Below are positions 26,899 to 35,894 of a DNA stretch of 64,000 nt, piece by piece. The translations under genes and the position numbers were made by a program. Source of the stretch: Modestobacter marinus. GTDB lineage: Bacteria; Actinomycetota; Actinomycetes; Mycobacteriales; Geodermatophilaceae. Where the stretch lies: the NCBI RefSeq assembly GCF_011758655.1, contig NZ_JAAMPA010000001.1, forward strand, positions 1,674,001 through 1,738,000. The letters are read 5' to 3'. Position 1 is the stretch's first letter, and each line of letters starts with the position of its first letter. The notes beneath the pieces are model-generated. The model did no database searches. It saw only the letters and a list, made by a program, of their open reading frames with translations, and had not been told where the DNA came from.

Positions 26899-27135
26899 TC
26901 AGGTCTGGTCGTTGGTCGGCGCCTCGCCCACCGCACCGGCGAAGCCGCCCGTGACGTCGCCGCCGCCGGCCTCGTCGGCCTCCGTGCGGGAGGTGGCGAG
27001 CTCGTCCTCGCCGGTCGCGACCTCGTCGTCCTCCGTGGACGCGAGGTCCTCGCCCTCGCCGAGGGCGCCGGGGTCGGCCTGCAGGGTGCGCGGGTCGTTG
27101 AGCGGGTCGGGGACGTCGGGATCGGTGACGGTCAT
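26899..27135 (-). CDS. Hypothetical acidic protein
   Basis: A 78-residue protein rich in Asp, Glu, Gly, Ala and Thr, beginning MTVTDPDVPDPLNDPRTLQA. It lacks a predicted hydrophobic core and is probably disordered. I do not recognise a family. It is divergent from the ArsR regulator with the palindromic operator between them, and the ATG is well positioned there. The alternative is non-coding sequence: together with the flanks, 26794-27215 would then be a gap holding only the palindrome. Confidence 0.45.
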   Translation of the reverse strand: MTVTDPDVPDPLNDPRTLQADPGALGEGEDLASTEDDEVATGEDELATSRTEADEAGGGDVTGGFAGAVGEAPTNDQT

Positions 27136-27173
27136 GGTCGGACCGTGCCCCGGTCGTGCGCCGTCCGAACGTG

Positions 27174-27191
27174 CGTAACTGGACAGTTACG
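27174..27191. promoter_or_regulatory. Palindromic operator CGTAACTG-GA-CAGTTACG
   Basis: A perfect 8+8-bp inverted repeat with a 2-bp centre lies 24 bp upstream of the ArsR start. It is AT-richer than its surroundings and is followed by GTAAG and TGTTACAC, which repeat half-site-like words. ArsR-family autoregulators bind such dyads, so this is the likely operator of the neighbouring gene. Confidence 0.7.
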
Positions 27192-27215
27192 TAAGCCCCC
27201 TGTTACACATCTCGT

Positions 27216-27545
27216 GTGGAGGCGCTCGCAGCCCTGGCCGACCCGACCCGGCGGCAGATCGTCGCCCTGCTCGCCGACGGCGAGCGGGGCGCGGGTGAGC
27301 TGGCCGGGCAGTTCCCGGTCAGCCGTCCGGCGATCAGCCGGCACCTGCGGGTGCTCCGCGAGGCCGGTCTGGTGCGGGTGCGGGCGGAGGGGCAGCGCCG
27401 GGTCTACGCGCTGGACCCGCGGCCGCTGTCGGAACTCGACGCCTGGCTGGCTCCCTACCGGCGGCTGTGGGCGCAGCGGCTGGACGCGCTGGACACCGAG
27501 ATCGCCCGCGGACGGCGGGCCCGAACGCAGGAGGACGGTCGATGA
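27216..27545 (+). CDS. ArsR family transcriptional regulator
   Basis: A 109-residue winged-helix protein: LADPTRRQIVALLADGERGAGELAGQF, then SRPAISRHLRVLREAGLVRVRAEGQRRVYAL. It lacks the ArsR metal-binding cysteines. The C-terminal LDAWLAPYRRLWAQRLDALD helix is typical of the subgroup paired with SRPBCC/AHSA1 genes. The start is GTG at 27216. Its stop overlaps the next start (ATGA), so the two genes are coupled. It probably represses its own operon via the palindrome at 27174-27191. Confidence 0.92.
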   Translation: MEALAALADPTRRQIVALLADGERGAGELAGQFPVSRPAISRHLRVLREAGLVRVRAEGQRRVYALDPRPLSELDAWLAPYRRLWAQRLDALDTEIARGRRARTQEDGR

Positions 27546-28048
27546 CGACACCGGACGAGCGGCTGGGGCAGGTCACCGAGCTGCCGGAGGGGGTGCGGCT
27601 GCAGTTCCGCCGCAGCTGGCCCGACCCGATCGACGACGTCTGGGCGGCGCTCACCGAGCCCGACCGGATGGTCCGCTGGATCGGCACCTACGCGGGCGAG
27701 CGGCGGCCCGGCGGCGCCGGCACCTTCACCATGACCCACGAGGAGACGCCGGTCGGTGAGCCGATGCGGATCGTGGAGTGCGCGGCGCCGCGCCGGCTGG
27801 TGGTCGACTGGCAGACCGAGGAGGGCTGGCGGGTCGAGCTGGACCTGACCGCCGAGGACGGGCAGACGGTCCTGCTGTTCACCCAGCTCTTCGCCCCGGG
27901 CACCCAGGTCACCGACTACGTGCTCGGCTGGCACTGGTACCTGGACAAGCTCGACGCCGAGGTGGGCGGCCGCCCGGCACCCGGGGACTGGGACGACTTC
28001 CTCGCCACCACCGGCCGCGCCTACGGCCGCACGCCGAGCGGGGGGTGA
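27542..28048 (+). CDS. SRPBCC/AHSA1 domain protein
   Basis: A 168-residue START-like protein with the AHSA1 layout: LQFRRSWPDPIDDVWAALTEPDRMVRWIGTY at the start, a sheet-forming centre, and GWHWYLDKLDAEVGG near residue 135. These proteins bind hydrophobic ligands and are commonly co-transcribed with ArsR-type regulators. No catalytic function is known. The ATG overlaps the ArsR stop by 4 bp. A strong terminator follows. Confidence 0.9.
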   Translation: MTTPDERLGQVTELPEGVRLQFRRSWPDPIDDVWAALTEPDRMVRWIGTYAGERRPGGAGTFTMTHEETPVGEPMRIVECAAPRRLVVDWQTEEGWRVELDLTAEDGQTVLLFTQLFAPGTQVTDYVLGWHWYLDKLDAEVGGRPAPGDWDDFLATTGRAYGRTPSGG

Positions 28049-28057
28049 GCCGGTCCG

Positions 28058-28096
28058 CCTGGGGTGGAGCCGCGTCAGGCGCGGCTCCACCCCGGG
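28058..28096. terminator. Bidirectional hairpin terminator
   Basis: A 14-bp perfect stem (GGGGTGGAGCCGCG at 28061-28074, complement at 28080-28093) with a 5-nt loop extends to 17 bp with one wobble pair. It lies between the convergent SRPBCC and OYE-family genes. Confidence 0.85.
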
Positions 28097-28105
28097 TCGG
28101 GCGGC

Positions 28106-29275
28106 TCAGGCCTGCGAGCGGGGCTGCTCGACCCGGACCGGGTCGGGGCCGGTCCACGGGCCCAGGCGGCCCAGCAGGCGGTCGCGGGAGGCCAGCCGCG
28201 GGCCGGCCTGCACCGGGTAGGCGTCGTAGGAGCTGGTCAGCGCCCGGGCGGCGTGCAGGGCGAAGTTCGGGTCGTCCTGCGCCTCGCGGGCGACGGCGAC
28301 CAGGTCGGCCTGGCCCGCGGCGACGACGGCCTCGGCCTGCTGCGGGTCGACGAGCAGGCCCACGGCCATGGTGGGGATGCCGACCTGCTCCTTGATGGCC
28401 GCGGCGAAGGGCACCTGGTAGCCGTAGCCGATCGGGTGCTCCCAGCCCGGCCCGATGCCCCCGCCGGAGACGTCGATCGCGTCGACCCCGAGCGCCTCCA
28501 GCTCCCGGCAGAAGGCGATCGTGTCGGCCAGCGTCGTGCCCTGGCGGGTCGCGTCGACGGCGGAGACCCGCACCATCAGCGGCAGGTCGGCCGGCCAGAC
28601 GGCGCGCACGGCCTCGACCACCTCGAGCGGGAACCGCATCCGGTCCTCCAGCGACCCGCCGTAGGCGTCGGTGCGGGTGTTGGTCAGCGGGGAGAGGAAC
28701 TGGTTGAGCAGGTAGCCGTGCGCGGCGTGCACCTCGGCGACCTGGAATCCCGCGGTCAGCGCCCGGCGGGCGGCGGCGACGAACGCGTCGCGCACGCCGG
28801 GGAGCTCCTCCAGCGCCAGGGCGCGGGGGGCCGGCCAGCCCTCGCCCATCGGCACGCCGCTCGGGGAGACCGGGGTCCACGGGACGTCGCCGGGCCGGGC
28901 GTTCTCCGCGGTCACCGGTCCGTCGCCGTCCCACGGGCGCAGCGTGCTGCCCTTGCCGCCCGCGTGCGCCAGCTGGATCGCCGCCACGCTGCCGTGCTCC
29001 CGCAGGAAGGAGGCCACCCGGGCGAGGCCGGGGACCTGTGCGTCCTCCCACAGGCCGACGTCGCCGGGGCTGATCCGGCCGTCGGCCGTCACGCCGGTCG
29101 CCTCGACCATCACCAGGCCGAAGCCGCCGAGGGCGAACCGGCCCAGGTGCACCAGGTGGTAGTCGCCGACCACCCCGTCGGAGACGCAGTACTGGCACAT
29201 CGGCGCCACGGCGAGGCGGTTGGGGAGGGTGACCCCGCGCAGGGTCAGGGGCTGCAGGAGCTGAGGCGTGCGCAC
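28106..29275 (-). CDS. NADH:flavin oxidoreductase/NADH oxidase (YqjM-type old yellow enzyme)
   Basis: A 389-residue FMN TIM barrel. YqjM-class features are APMCQYC near the N-terminus (regulatory Cys), DYHLVHLGRFALGG, IQLAHAGGKGS, VHAAHGYLLNQFLSPLTNTRTDAYGGSLEDR with the NH donor histidines, and GWEHPIGYGYQVPFA. These enzymes reduce alpha,beta-unsaturated carbonyls with NAD(P)H. I start at the GTG at 29275, where similarity begins; an ATG at 29308 would add 11 residues and neither has a strong ribosome site. It is divergent from pckG. Confidence 0.9.
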   Translation of the reverse strand: MRTPQLLQPLTLRGVTLPNRLAVAPMCQYCVSDGVVGDYHLVHLGRFALGGFGLVMVEATGVTADGRISPGDVGLWEDAQVPGLARVASFLREHGSVAAIQLAHAGGKGSTLRPWDGDGPVTAENARPGDVPWTPVSPSGVPMGEGWPAPRALALEELPGVRDAFVAAARRALTAGFQVAEVHAAHGYLLNQFLSPLTNTRTDAYGGSLEDRMRFPLEVVEAVRAVWPADLPLMVRVSAVDATRQGTTLADTIAFCRELEALGVDAIDVSGGGIGPGWEHPIGYGYQVPFAAAIKEQVGIPTMAVGLLVDPQQAEAVVAAGQADLVAVAREAQDDPNFALHAARALTSSYDAYPVQAGPRLASRDRLLGRLGPWTGPDPVRVEQPRSQA

Positions 29276-29337
29276 CCCGCGGACAACCCTGGATCGACCG
29301 GATGGCATCCCGTGGGGACCTACGTCACACTTCCGGT

Positions 29338-29352
29338 AGACGTTCTAGACGT
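29338..29352. repeat. Direct repeat AGACGT-TCT-AGACGT upstream of pckG
   Basis: The 6-bp word AGACGT occurs twice with a 3-bp spacer, 120-135 bp upstream of the pckG start and within the divergent promoter region shared with the OYE-family gene. It could be a regulator site. The rest of the region shows no clear -35/-10 pair. Confidence 0.35.
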
Positions 29353-29472
29353 ACGCACTCCAGGCGGTAGCCTGGCCCGATCCCCCCGGCCCCAGCGTCG
29401 CGGCCGGGGGGTCGACACAGCGCCAGCGCCGGTGCGACACCCGAGCCGGCGGCACCCGAAGGAGGAGACGCC

Positions 29473-31287
29473 GTGACTTCCGTGGCCACCCCAGGTCTCG
29501 AGAACGCCCCCACCACGCACGCCCGACTCCTCGCCTGGGTGCAGGAGATGGCGGAGCTGACCATGCCGGACCAGGTGGTCTGGGTCGACGGCACCGAGGA
29601 GGAGTGGGAGCGGCTCACCACCCGGCTCGTGGACGCCGGCACTTTCACCCGGCTGGCCGCCAAGCCCAACTCCTTCCACTGCGCCTCCGACCCCAGTGAC
29701 GTCGCCCGGGTCGAGGACCGCACGTTCATCTGCTCGGTCGACGAGGCCGACGCCGGCCCGACCAACAACTGGATGGACCCGGCCGAGATGAAGGCCGTCA
29801 TGACCGAGCTGTACCGGGGGTGCATGCGCGGCCGGACGATGTACGTCATCCCGTTCTGCATGGGCCCGGTCGAGGCCGAGGACCCGATGTTCGGCGTGGA
29901 GCTCACCGACTCCGAGTACGTCGTGGTCTCGATGCGCGTCATGGCCCGGATCGGCAGCCGCATCCTGGAGGCGATGGGCACCGACCGGCCGTTCGTGCCG
30001 GCGATGCACTCCCTCGGCGCTCCGCTCGAGCCCGGCCAGACCGACGTCCCCTGGCCGTGCAGCGACACCAAGTACATCGTGCACTTCCCCGAGGAGCGGG
30101 CCATCTGGTCCTACGGCTCCGGGTACGGCGGCAACGCGCTGCTGGGCAAGAAGTGCTACTCCCTGCGCATCGCCTCGGTCATGGCCCGCGACGAGGGCTG
30201 GCTCGCCGAGCACATGCTGATCCTCAAGCTCACCAGCCCCCAGCAGAAGACGTACTACGTCGCCGCCGCCTTCCCCTCCGCCTGCGGCAAGACGAACCTG
30301 GCGATGCTCGAGCCGACCATCCCCGGCTGGAAGGTCGAGACCCTCGGCGACGACATCGCCTGGATGCGCTTCGGCGAGGACGGCCGGCTCTACGCCCTCA
30401 ACCCCGAGTACGGCCTCTTCGGCGTCGCGCCGGGCACCGGCTGGGACACCAACCCCAACGCGATGCGCACCATCGACCAGGGCAACTCGGTGTTCACCAA
30501 CGTCGCGCTCACCGACGACGGCGACGTCTGGTGGGAGGGCATGACCGACGACGCCCCCGCCCACCTGACCGACTGGAAGGGCCGCGACTGGACGCCGGAG
30601 AGCGAGGAGCCCTCCAGCCACCCGAACAGCCGCTTCTGCACCCCGATCACCCAGTGCCCGATCCTGGCGCCGGAGTACGAGGACCCGCAGGGCGTGCCGA
30701 TCTCGGCGATCCTCTTCGGCGGCCGGCGCAAGACCACGATCCCGCTGGTCAGCGAGGCGCGGGACTGGAACCACGGCGTCTTCATGGGCGCCACGCTCTC
30801 CTCGGAGACCACCGCCGCGGCCACCGGTGCCGTCGGCGTCGTCCGCCGCGACCCCTTCGCCATGCTGCCGTTCATCGGCTACAACGCCGGGGACTACTTC
30901 CAGCACTGGGTCGACACCGGCAAGGCCCACGACGCCAGCAAGCTGCCGCGGATCTTCTACGTGAACTGGTTCCGCCGGGACGCCGACGGCGGCTTCCTGT
31001 GGCCGGGCTTCGGGGAGAACAGCCGGGTGCTCAAGTGGGTCGTCGAGCGCCTCGAGGGCACCGCCGCCGCCGAGGAGACCCCGGTCGGGCACGTGCCGAC
31101 GCCGGACTCCCTCGACGTCTCGGGCCTGGGCATGACCCGCGAGCAGGTCGAGCAGGCGCTGCGGGTGGACAAGGACGAGTGGCAGGCCGAGGTCCCGCAG
31201 ATCACCGAGTGGTTCGAGAAGTTCGGCGAGAAGCTGCCCAGCACGATGTGGGACGAGCTGGAGATCCTCAAGAGCCGTCTCGCGTAG
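29473..31287 (+). CDS. pckG: Phosphoenolpyruvate carboxykinase (GTP)
   Basis: A 604-residue GTP-dependent PEP carboxykinase converting oxaloacetate and GTP to PEP, CO2 and GDP. Recognisable are the substrate region [13 protein letters not shown] (120-132), [14 protein letters not shown] (216-229), the P-loop [12 protein letters not shown] (267-278), [10 protein letters not shown], and the guanine-binding FYVNWFRRD. Length is normal. The GTG at 29473 is preceded by GAAGGAGG. It is a stand-alone gene linking the TCA cycle to gluconeogenesis, important when growing on acids such as those probably handled by the island downstream. Confidence 0.97.
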   Translation: MTSVATPGLENAPTTHARLLAWVQEMAELTMPDQVVWVDGTEEEWERLTTRLVDAGTFTRLAAKPNSFHCASDPSDVARVEDRTFICSVDEADAGPTNNWMDPAEMKAVMTELYRGCMRGRTMYVIPFCMGPVEAEDPMFGVELTDSEYVVVSMRVMARIGSRILEAMGTDRPFVPAMHSLGAPLEPGQTDVPWPCSDTKYIVHFPEERAIWSYGSGYGGNALLGKKCYSLRIASVMARDEGWLAEHMLILKLTSPQQKTYYVAAAFPSACGKTNLAMLEPTIPGWKVETLGDDIAWMRFGEDGRLYALNPEYGLFGVAPGTGWDTNPNAMRTIDQGNSVFTNVALTDDGDVWWEGMTDDAPAHLTDWKGRDWTPESEEPSSHPNSRFCTPITQCPILAPEYEDPQGVPISAILFGGRRKTTIPLVSEARDWNHGVFMGATLSSETTAAATGAVGVVRRDPFAMLPFIGYNAGDYFQHWVDTGKAHDASKLPRIFYVNWFRRDADGGFLWPGFGENSRVLKWVVERLEGTAAAEETPVGHVPTPDSLDVSGLGMTREQVEQALRVDKDEWQAEVPQITEWFEKFGEKLPSTMWDELEILKSRLA

Positions 31288-31336
31288 CCGGACGCCCCTC
31301 CCAGGGGCTCCGCCGCCCCGCCGGGGGCCATGGACC

Positions 31337-31414
31337 GGGTCGGCCGCCGCGGAGGCCGACCCATGGGACGAGGTCCCGCTCCCCGACAGCGTCGTCGGGG
31401 GGCGGGACCTCGTC
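31337..31414 (+). terminator. Tandem hairpins after pckG
   Basis: A first 9-bp stem (GGGTCGGCC at 31337-31345, complement at 31354-31362) is followed by a very long one: 31367-31386 pairs with 31395-31414 over 20 bp (one U-G wobble) around an 8-nt loop. This accounts for most of the recognisable structure in the 288-bp gap between pckG and the next gene. Confidence 0.85.
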
Positions 31415-31575
31415 GCGTCCGTCCCACCTCGCGCCCGTCCCCGCACCCGCCCGGCCGGGCGGCGGTGCGCGGCCGGCTCGTGGCGCCGACGAGGTCGGCT
31501 CGTGCGGCGACGCTCCGCGCCCGTGCCGCGGGCGGCCACGCCCTCGGGTTAGCGTGGCGGGGGCGTGCCCACCCC

Positions 31576-32811
31576 GTGACGGAGGCCAGTCCGCTCGTGC
31601 CCAACCCCTATCTGCACGTGCTGCGGACGCCGCATGCCCTGCCGATGGTGCTGGCCGCGTTCATCGGCCGGCTGCCGCTGTCGATGATCGGGCTGGGCAG
31701 CGTGCTGCTCATCCAGTCCGAGACCGGCTCCTACGGCCTGGGCGGTGCGGTGGCCGCCGTCGGGGCGATCGCCACCGCGATCGCCGGCCCGGTGATCGGC
31801 CGGCTGGCCGACACCCACGCCCAGCGCCGGGTGCTGCTGGGTGTGCTGGCGGTCTTCGTCGTCTCGGGGCTGGCGTTCCTCTGGTCGGTGCGCGGCGGCT
31901 GGCCGCTGTGGACGGTGTTCCTGTCCGCCGCCGCCGCCGGGGCGAGCATCCCGCCGGTCTCCTCGATGATCCGGGTGCGCTGGACCCACCTGCTCCGTGG
32001 CACCCCGCGGCTGCCGACCGCCCTGGCGATGGAGTCGGTGGTCGACGAGTTCGTGTTCATCGTCGGCCCCGTGCTGGTCACCTTCCTGTCCACCACCGGG
32101 CACACCACCTCCGGCGTCGTCACCGCGTTCACGCTGGCCGCGGTCGGCAGCCTGATGTTCGCCGCGCAGGGGCACACCGAGCCGCCCCCGGCCGCGCACG
32201 GGCACCGGCGCGGGGCGTCGGCCATCCGGGTGCGGGGGCTGCGGGTCCTGTTCGTGGTGGGGGCCGCGGTCGGCGCCATCCTCGGTGCGCTGGAGATCGG
32301 CCTGGTCGCCTTCGCCGACGAGGTCGGTCAGCGGCCGCTGTCCGGCCTGCTCATCGCCGGCCTCGCCGCCGGCTCGATGTTCGCCGGCATCGGCTGGGGT
32401 GTCGTGCACTGGAAGGTGCGGCTGCGGCACCGGCTGGTCGCCGCCCTCGCCGTCCTCACCGTGCTCACCCTGCCGCTGGTGCTGGTCACCAGCTACTGGC
32501 TGATGCTGCCGCTCGTGGTGGTCGCCGGCATCGCCGTCTCGCCGTCGCTGATCAGCGCCTTCACCCTGGCCGAGGTGCTGGTGCCCCGCTCCGCCGTCAC
32601 CGAGGCGTTCACCTGGATCGGCACCGCCCTCGCCCTCGGGGTGGCGGTCGGCGCGTCGGTGGCGGGGAAGATCGTGGACACCGCCGGCGCCAACGCCAGC
32701 TTCCTGGTCGCCACGGTCGCCGCCGGGCTGGCCGCGGTGGTGGTCGGCCTGGGGCAGCGGACCCTGCACGTGCCGGCCGAGCACGCCGCCTCCCCCGCGC
32801 TGGCGCACTGA
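31576..32811 (+). CDS. MFS transporter
   Basis: A 411-residue major facilitator protein with 12 hydrophobic segments and the loop 2-3 motif GRLADTHAQRRVLLG. The first helices (LPMVLAAFIGRLPLSMIGLGSVLLIQ) match sugar-efflux/unknown-substrate carriers common in actinobacteria. Start choice is uncertain: the GTG at 31576 is used, and a GTG at 31597 has a GGAGG 11 nt upstream. No neighbour suggests a substrate. Confidence 0.82.
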   Translation: MTEASPLVPNPYLHVLRTPHALPMVLAAFIGRLPLSMIGLGSVLLIQSETGSYGLGGAVAAVGAIATAIAGPVIGRLADTHAQRRVLLGVLAVFVVSGLAFLWSVRGGWPLWTVFLSAAAAGASIPPVSSMIRVRWTHLLRGTPRLPTALAMESVVDEFVFIVGPVLVTFLSTTGHTTSGVVTAFTLAAVGSLMFAAQGHTEPPPAAHGHRRGASAIRVRGLRVLFVVGAAVGAILGALEIGLVAFADEVGQRPLSGLLIAGLAAGSMFAGIGWGVVHWKVRLRHRLVAALAVLTVLTLPLVLVTSYWLMLPLVVVAGIAVSPSLISAFTLAEVLVPRSAVTEAFTWIGTALALGVAVGASVAGKIVDTAGANASFLVATVAAGLAAVVVGLGQRTLHVPAEHAASPALAH

Positions 32812-32866
32812 GGCACGCCCGCGCCGGAGCCCGGCCGGACGAGCCCGGTGCTGCGATGCTCGGCGG

Positions 32867-33532
32867 ATGACCGCACCCCGCCCCGCCGCCGGTGGCGGGC
32901 GCGTGCTCGGCGTCGCCCCGGAGCGGCTGGGCCGCTGGCTGGACGGCGTCGCCCAGCGGCACGGCGCGTTCACCGACGTCGGGACCGACGACGCGGGCGT
33001 GCTCACGGTGACCTGCCAGGACACCACCACCGTGCGGCTCACCGCCCCCTACGGCTGGACGCCCGGTCCGGCACCGCTGACCGCCTTCACCGCTGCCGCC
33101 AAGGCACCGCGGCGCACCGCCGTCCTGCTGGTCCGGCGCGGCCGCTGGGCGGTCGGGGTGTTCGAGGGCGCCGAGCTCGTCGTCTCCAAGGTCGACGCGC
33201 GCCAGGTGCAGGGCCGGACCGCGGCCGGCGGGTGGTCGCAGCAGCGCTTCGCCCGGCGGCGCGGGCACCAGACCGACGCCGTCGTCAGCCATGCCGCGGA
33301 CACCGCGGCCCGGGTGCTGCTGCCGCACGCCGGCACCCTGCACGCGCTGGCCCCGGGCGGGGACAAGGGGCTGGCCGCGGAGGTGCTCAGCGACCCGCGG
33401 CTCCGCCCGCTGGCCGACCTCCCGCGGCTGCCGGCGCTGGAGGTCGGCGAGCCGACGAAGGTGGTGCTGCTGGCCACCCCGGCCCAGTTCCGGGCCGTGC
33501 GGGTGCACATCGTGGAGCCGGCCGACCGGTGA
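32867..33532 (+). CDS. acVLRF1 family peptidyl-tRNA hydrolase
   Basis: A 221-residue protein matching the actinobacterial VLRF1 branch of the Vms1/ANKZF1 release-factor-like family, which cleaves peptidyl-tRNA on stalled ribosome subunits. The diagnostic loop is GRTAAGGWSQQRFARRRGHQ (residues 116-135), containing the GxSxQR motif with the catalytic glutamine. Absence of zinc-finger or ankyrin parts is normal for the bacterial form. It is a separate unit, 55 bp after the MFS gene, and ends the ordinary chromosomal part of the window. Confidence 0.85.
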   Translation: MTAPRPAAGGGRVLGVAPERLGRWLDGVAQRHGAFTDVGTDDAGVLTVTCQDTTTVRLTAPYGWTPGPAPLTAFTAAAKAPRRTAVLLVRRGRWAVGVFEGAELVVSKVDARQVQGRTAAGGWSQQRFARRRGHQTDAVVSHAADTAARVLLPHAGTLHALAPGGDKGLAAEVLSDPRLRPLADLPRLPALEVGEPTKVVLLATPAQFRAVRVHIVEPADR

Positions 33533-33616
33533 TCCCGGCCCGCCGGCGGAGGGCCTGAGGAGCCATCCCTCGAGCACGGTCGGCCGATGGTCACGATCCG
33601 GTAACGCATGGCCGAA

Positions 33617-33627
33617 TGGTTGGACCT
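33617..33627 (+). promoter_or_regulatory. Putative GntR-type site TGGTTGGACCT upstream of tctA
   Basis: This 11-mer matches the FadR-family core TGGTnnnACCA at all fixed positions but the last and lies 78 bp upstream of the TctA start. Similar words occur before other units of the island. The surrounding 172-bp gap has no convincing -35/-10 pair. Confidence 0.4.
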
Positions 33628-33704
33628 TTGCGTCGCTGCGATGATTCGCTCTGGTCCGGGCTGTGGCCCAGGCCACGTCTCGCCGTCGTGCATCGGAGGA
33701 ACGC

Positions 33705-35216
33705 ATGCTGTCCGACCTCGTGAGCGGACTGGTCCAGGTCGTCCAGCCCGTGCCGCTCATGCTGATGCTGCTGGGCGTCGCGATCGGGTTCGTCGTCGGC
33801 ATCCTGCCCGGTCTCGGCGGTGCGGTGACCCTGGCGCTGATGCTGCCGTTCACTTTCGACATGCAGCCGGTGGAGGCATTCGCCTTCCTCCTCGGCATGT
33901 GGGTGGTCACCTCCACCACCGGCGACATCACCTCGGTGTTGTTCGGCATCCCCGGTGAGGCCACCTCGGCCGCGACGGTCCTCGACGGTCACCCGATGAC
34001 CAAGCGCGGAGAGGGGGGCCGTGCGCTCGGGGCGGTGCTGTCCAGCTCGGTCCTGGGCGCCGTGTTCGGAGCCGTCGTGCTGGCGCTGTCGATCCCGGTC
34101 ATCCGGCCGGTGGTCCTGGCCTTCGCCCCACCCGAGTTCTTCGCCCTCACCATGCTGGGCCTGACCTTCGTGATCGCACTGTCGGGCAAGCACCTGCTCA
34201 AGGGGTTCATCATGGCCGGCTTGGGCCTCCTCGTGGCCCTGGTCGGGCTCGACCCGCAGGAGGGCATCCCGCGGTACACCTTCGAGCAGCTGTACCTGTG
34301 GGACGGCATCGGCATCGTGCCGCTCGTGGTCGGTCTGTTCGGCGGCGCGGAGGTCCTGCAGCTGATGCTGAGCAAGCGCAGCATCGCCGGCAACGTGACC
34401 GCCGCCGAGGCGAACACCTCGCTGTCCGGGGTGGCGCAGGGCATCCGGGACACGTTCAAGCACTGGCCGCTGGTCCTGCGGTCCAGCGCGATCGGCACCG
34501 GGGTCGGCATCGTGCCCGGCCTCGGTGGCTCGGTGGCCCAGTTCATGGCCTACGGCGCGGCACAGCAGAGCTCCAAGACGCCGGAGCTGTTCGGCAAGGG
34601 CGCGGTCGAGGGAGTCATCGCCTCCGGCGCGGTCAACAACGCCAAGGACAGCGGGTCGCTGATCCCCACCATCGGCTTCGGGATCCCGGGCGGCGCCGGC
34701 AGCGCGGTGCTGCTCAGCGCGTTCCTCATCGTCGGGCTCAACCCCGGTGAGGAGATGCTGACCACCGAGCTCGACGTCACCTTCTCGATGATCTGGGTGA
34801 CGGTGCTGGCCAACTTCATCGCCGTCGCGGCGGCGTTCGCCTTCCTCAAGCCGCTGACCAGGCTCACCTTCATCTCCGGGCCCCTCCTGGTCCCGTTCCT
34901 GCTGCTCCTGCTCGGGCTCGGTGCGTACACCGCGAGCAACAGCTTCGCCGACGTCCTGGTGATGATCGTGGCCGCCGCGGTCGGCGTCCTCTGCATCCGC
35001 TACGACTGGCCGCGAGTGCCGTTCCTGCTCGCGGTGGTCCTCGGTTCCCTCGCCGAGCGGTACCTCTTCCTGTCGTACTCGCTGTTCGACTGGACGTGGC
35101 TGACCCGTCCCATCGTCCTGGTCATCGGCGCGGTCATCCTGGTCACGGTGGTGGTCCCGCCGGTGCGTCGCCGGCGCGCCCGGGCCGCTGCCCCGCAGGA
35201 CCGGGTGTCGGCATGA
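33705..35216 (+). CDS. Tripartite tricarboxylate transporter permease, TctA-type large subunit
   Basis: A 503-residue membrane protein with about 11-12 helices. The two duplicated TctA signatures are visible: GILPGLGGAVTLALMLPFTF (about 33-52) and GIVPGLGGSVAQFMAYGAA (about 267-285), along with SVLFGIPGEATSAATVLDG. TTT systems import carboxylic acids such as citrate, tartrate or aromatic dicarboxylates using an ion gradient and a periplasmic binding protein. The ATG at 33705 has GGAGGA upstream. The stop overlaps the TctB start (ATGA). It begins the importer unit of the island, with two cupin genes downstream. Confidence 0.93.
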   Translation: MLSDLVSGLVQVVQPVPLMLMLLGVAIGFVVGILPGLGGAVTLALMLPFTFDMQPVEAFAFLLGMWVVTSTTGDITSVLFGIPGEATSAATVLDGHPMTKRGEGGRALGAVLSSSVLGAVFGAVVLALSIPVIRPVVLAFAPPEFFALTMLGLTFVIALSGKHLLKGFIMAGLGLLVALVGLDPQEGIPRYTFEQLYLWDGIGIVPLVVGLFGGAEVLQLMLSKRSIAGNVTAAEANTSLSGVAQGIRDTFKHWPLVLRSSAIGTGVGIVPGLGGSVAQFMAYGAAQQSSKTPELFGKGAVEGVIASGAVNNAKDSGSLIPTIGFGIPGGAGSAVLLSAFLIVGLNPGEEMLTTELDVTFSMIWVTVLANFIAVAAAFAFLKPLTRLTFISGPLLVPFLLLLLGLGAYTASNSFADVLVMIVAAAVGVLCIRYDWPRVPFLLAVVLGSLAERYLFLSYSLFDWTWLTRPIVLVIGAVILVTVVVPPVRRRRARAAAPQDRVSA

Positions 35217-35839
35217 CCGCGCACGAGGACCGGGGCGGCCCCGACGTGACGAGCTCCGAGGCGACGGTGGCGGGGACGAGGGCCCCGACCACCGAGCCCG
35301 GGGACGGCGGGCTGCCGATCGCCGACGTGGTGATCACCGTGGTGCTGCTGGCGGTGTTCGGCTGGGCGTTCCTCGACGCCGCCGACTGGTCCTTCCGCGC
35401 GGCGCTGTTCCCGCGGATCGTCACCGGCGCCGGCGTCGTCTTCTGCGTCGTCAAGCTGGTGCAGGACCTCCTCGTGCTCCGTCGCGGTCGCGCGTCCGCA
35501 GCCGGCCCGCCGGTCCCGGCCCACGAGTCCGTACCGGCTGGTGGCACGCACGAGGACGAGGAGGCCATCGAGGCGGACGACGTGGAGTACGTCTTCGCGA
35601 CGGCCGGCGCCCGGAGCTGGTCGCTGGCCCTGGCCTGGGTCGTCACCTTCTTCCTCCTGCTCTACGTCGCCGGCCTGTTCGTGACCGCGCCGGTGTTCTC
35701 CCTGCTGTACCTGCGATCCGCCGGTCAGCGGAGCTGGAAGGTGAGCATCGGCTACGCCGTCGTCGTCGGCGTGCTGCTCTACCTGTCCTTCGAGGTGGCG
35801 CTCGGCATCGCCACCCCACCCGGTCTCTTCCTGGACTGA
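35213..35839 (+). CDS. Tripartite tricarboxylate transporter, TctB-type small subunit
   Basis: A 208-residue protein with four hydrophobic segments: IADVVITVVLLAVFGWAFLDA, FPRIVTGAGVVFCVVKLVQDL, a pair around LALAWVVTFFLLLYVAGLFV, and IGYAVVVGVLLYLSFEVAL. An acidic cytoplasmic loop (about 105-125) lies between pairs. This is the DUF1468/TctB layout. It overlaps TctA by 4 bp and sits 55 bp before the binding protein gene. Confidence 0.88.
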   Translation: MTAHEDRGGPDVTSSEATVAGTRAPTTEPGDGGLPIADVVITVVLLAVFGWAFLDAADWSFRAALFPRIVTGAGVVFCVVKLVQDLLVLRRGRASAAGPPVPAHESVPAGGTHEDEEAIEADDVEYVFATAGARSWSLALAWVVTFFLLLYVAGLFVTAPVFSLLYLRSAGQRSWKVSIGYAVVVGVLLYLSFEVALGIATPPGLFLD

Positions 35840-35894
35840 CCCTCGCCACCTGCGTCCCTGTCATCGCCGTCGTCGTCGATCGAAAGAGAGCGCC

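Noticed and set aside
26872-27759. 295-residue open frame on the plus strand
   Set aside because: It crosses the palindromic operator and overlaps the ArsR and SRPBCC genes in another frame, with no family similarity.
29320-31539. 739-residue open frame on the minus strand
   Set aside because: It is antisense to pckG, whose protein is unambiguous; its translation is low-complexity Val/Gly/Ala/His typical of GC-rich shadow frames.
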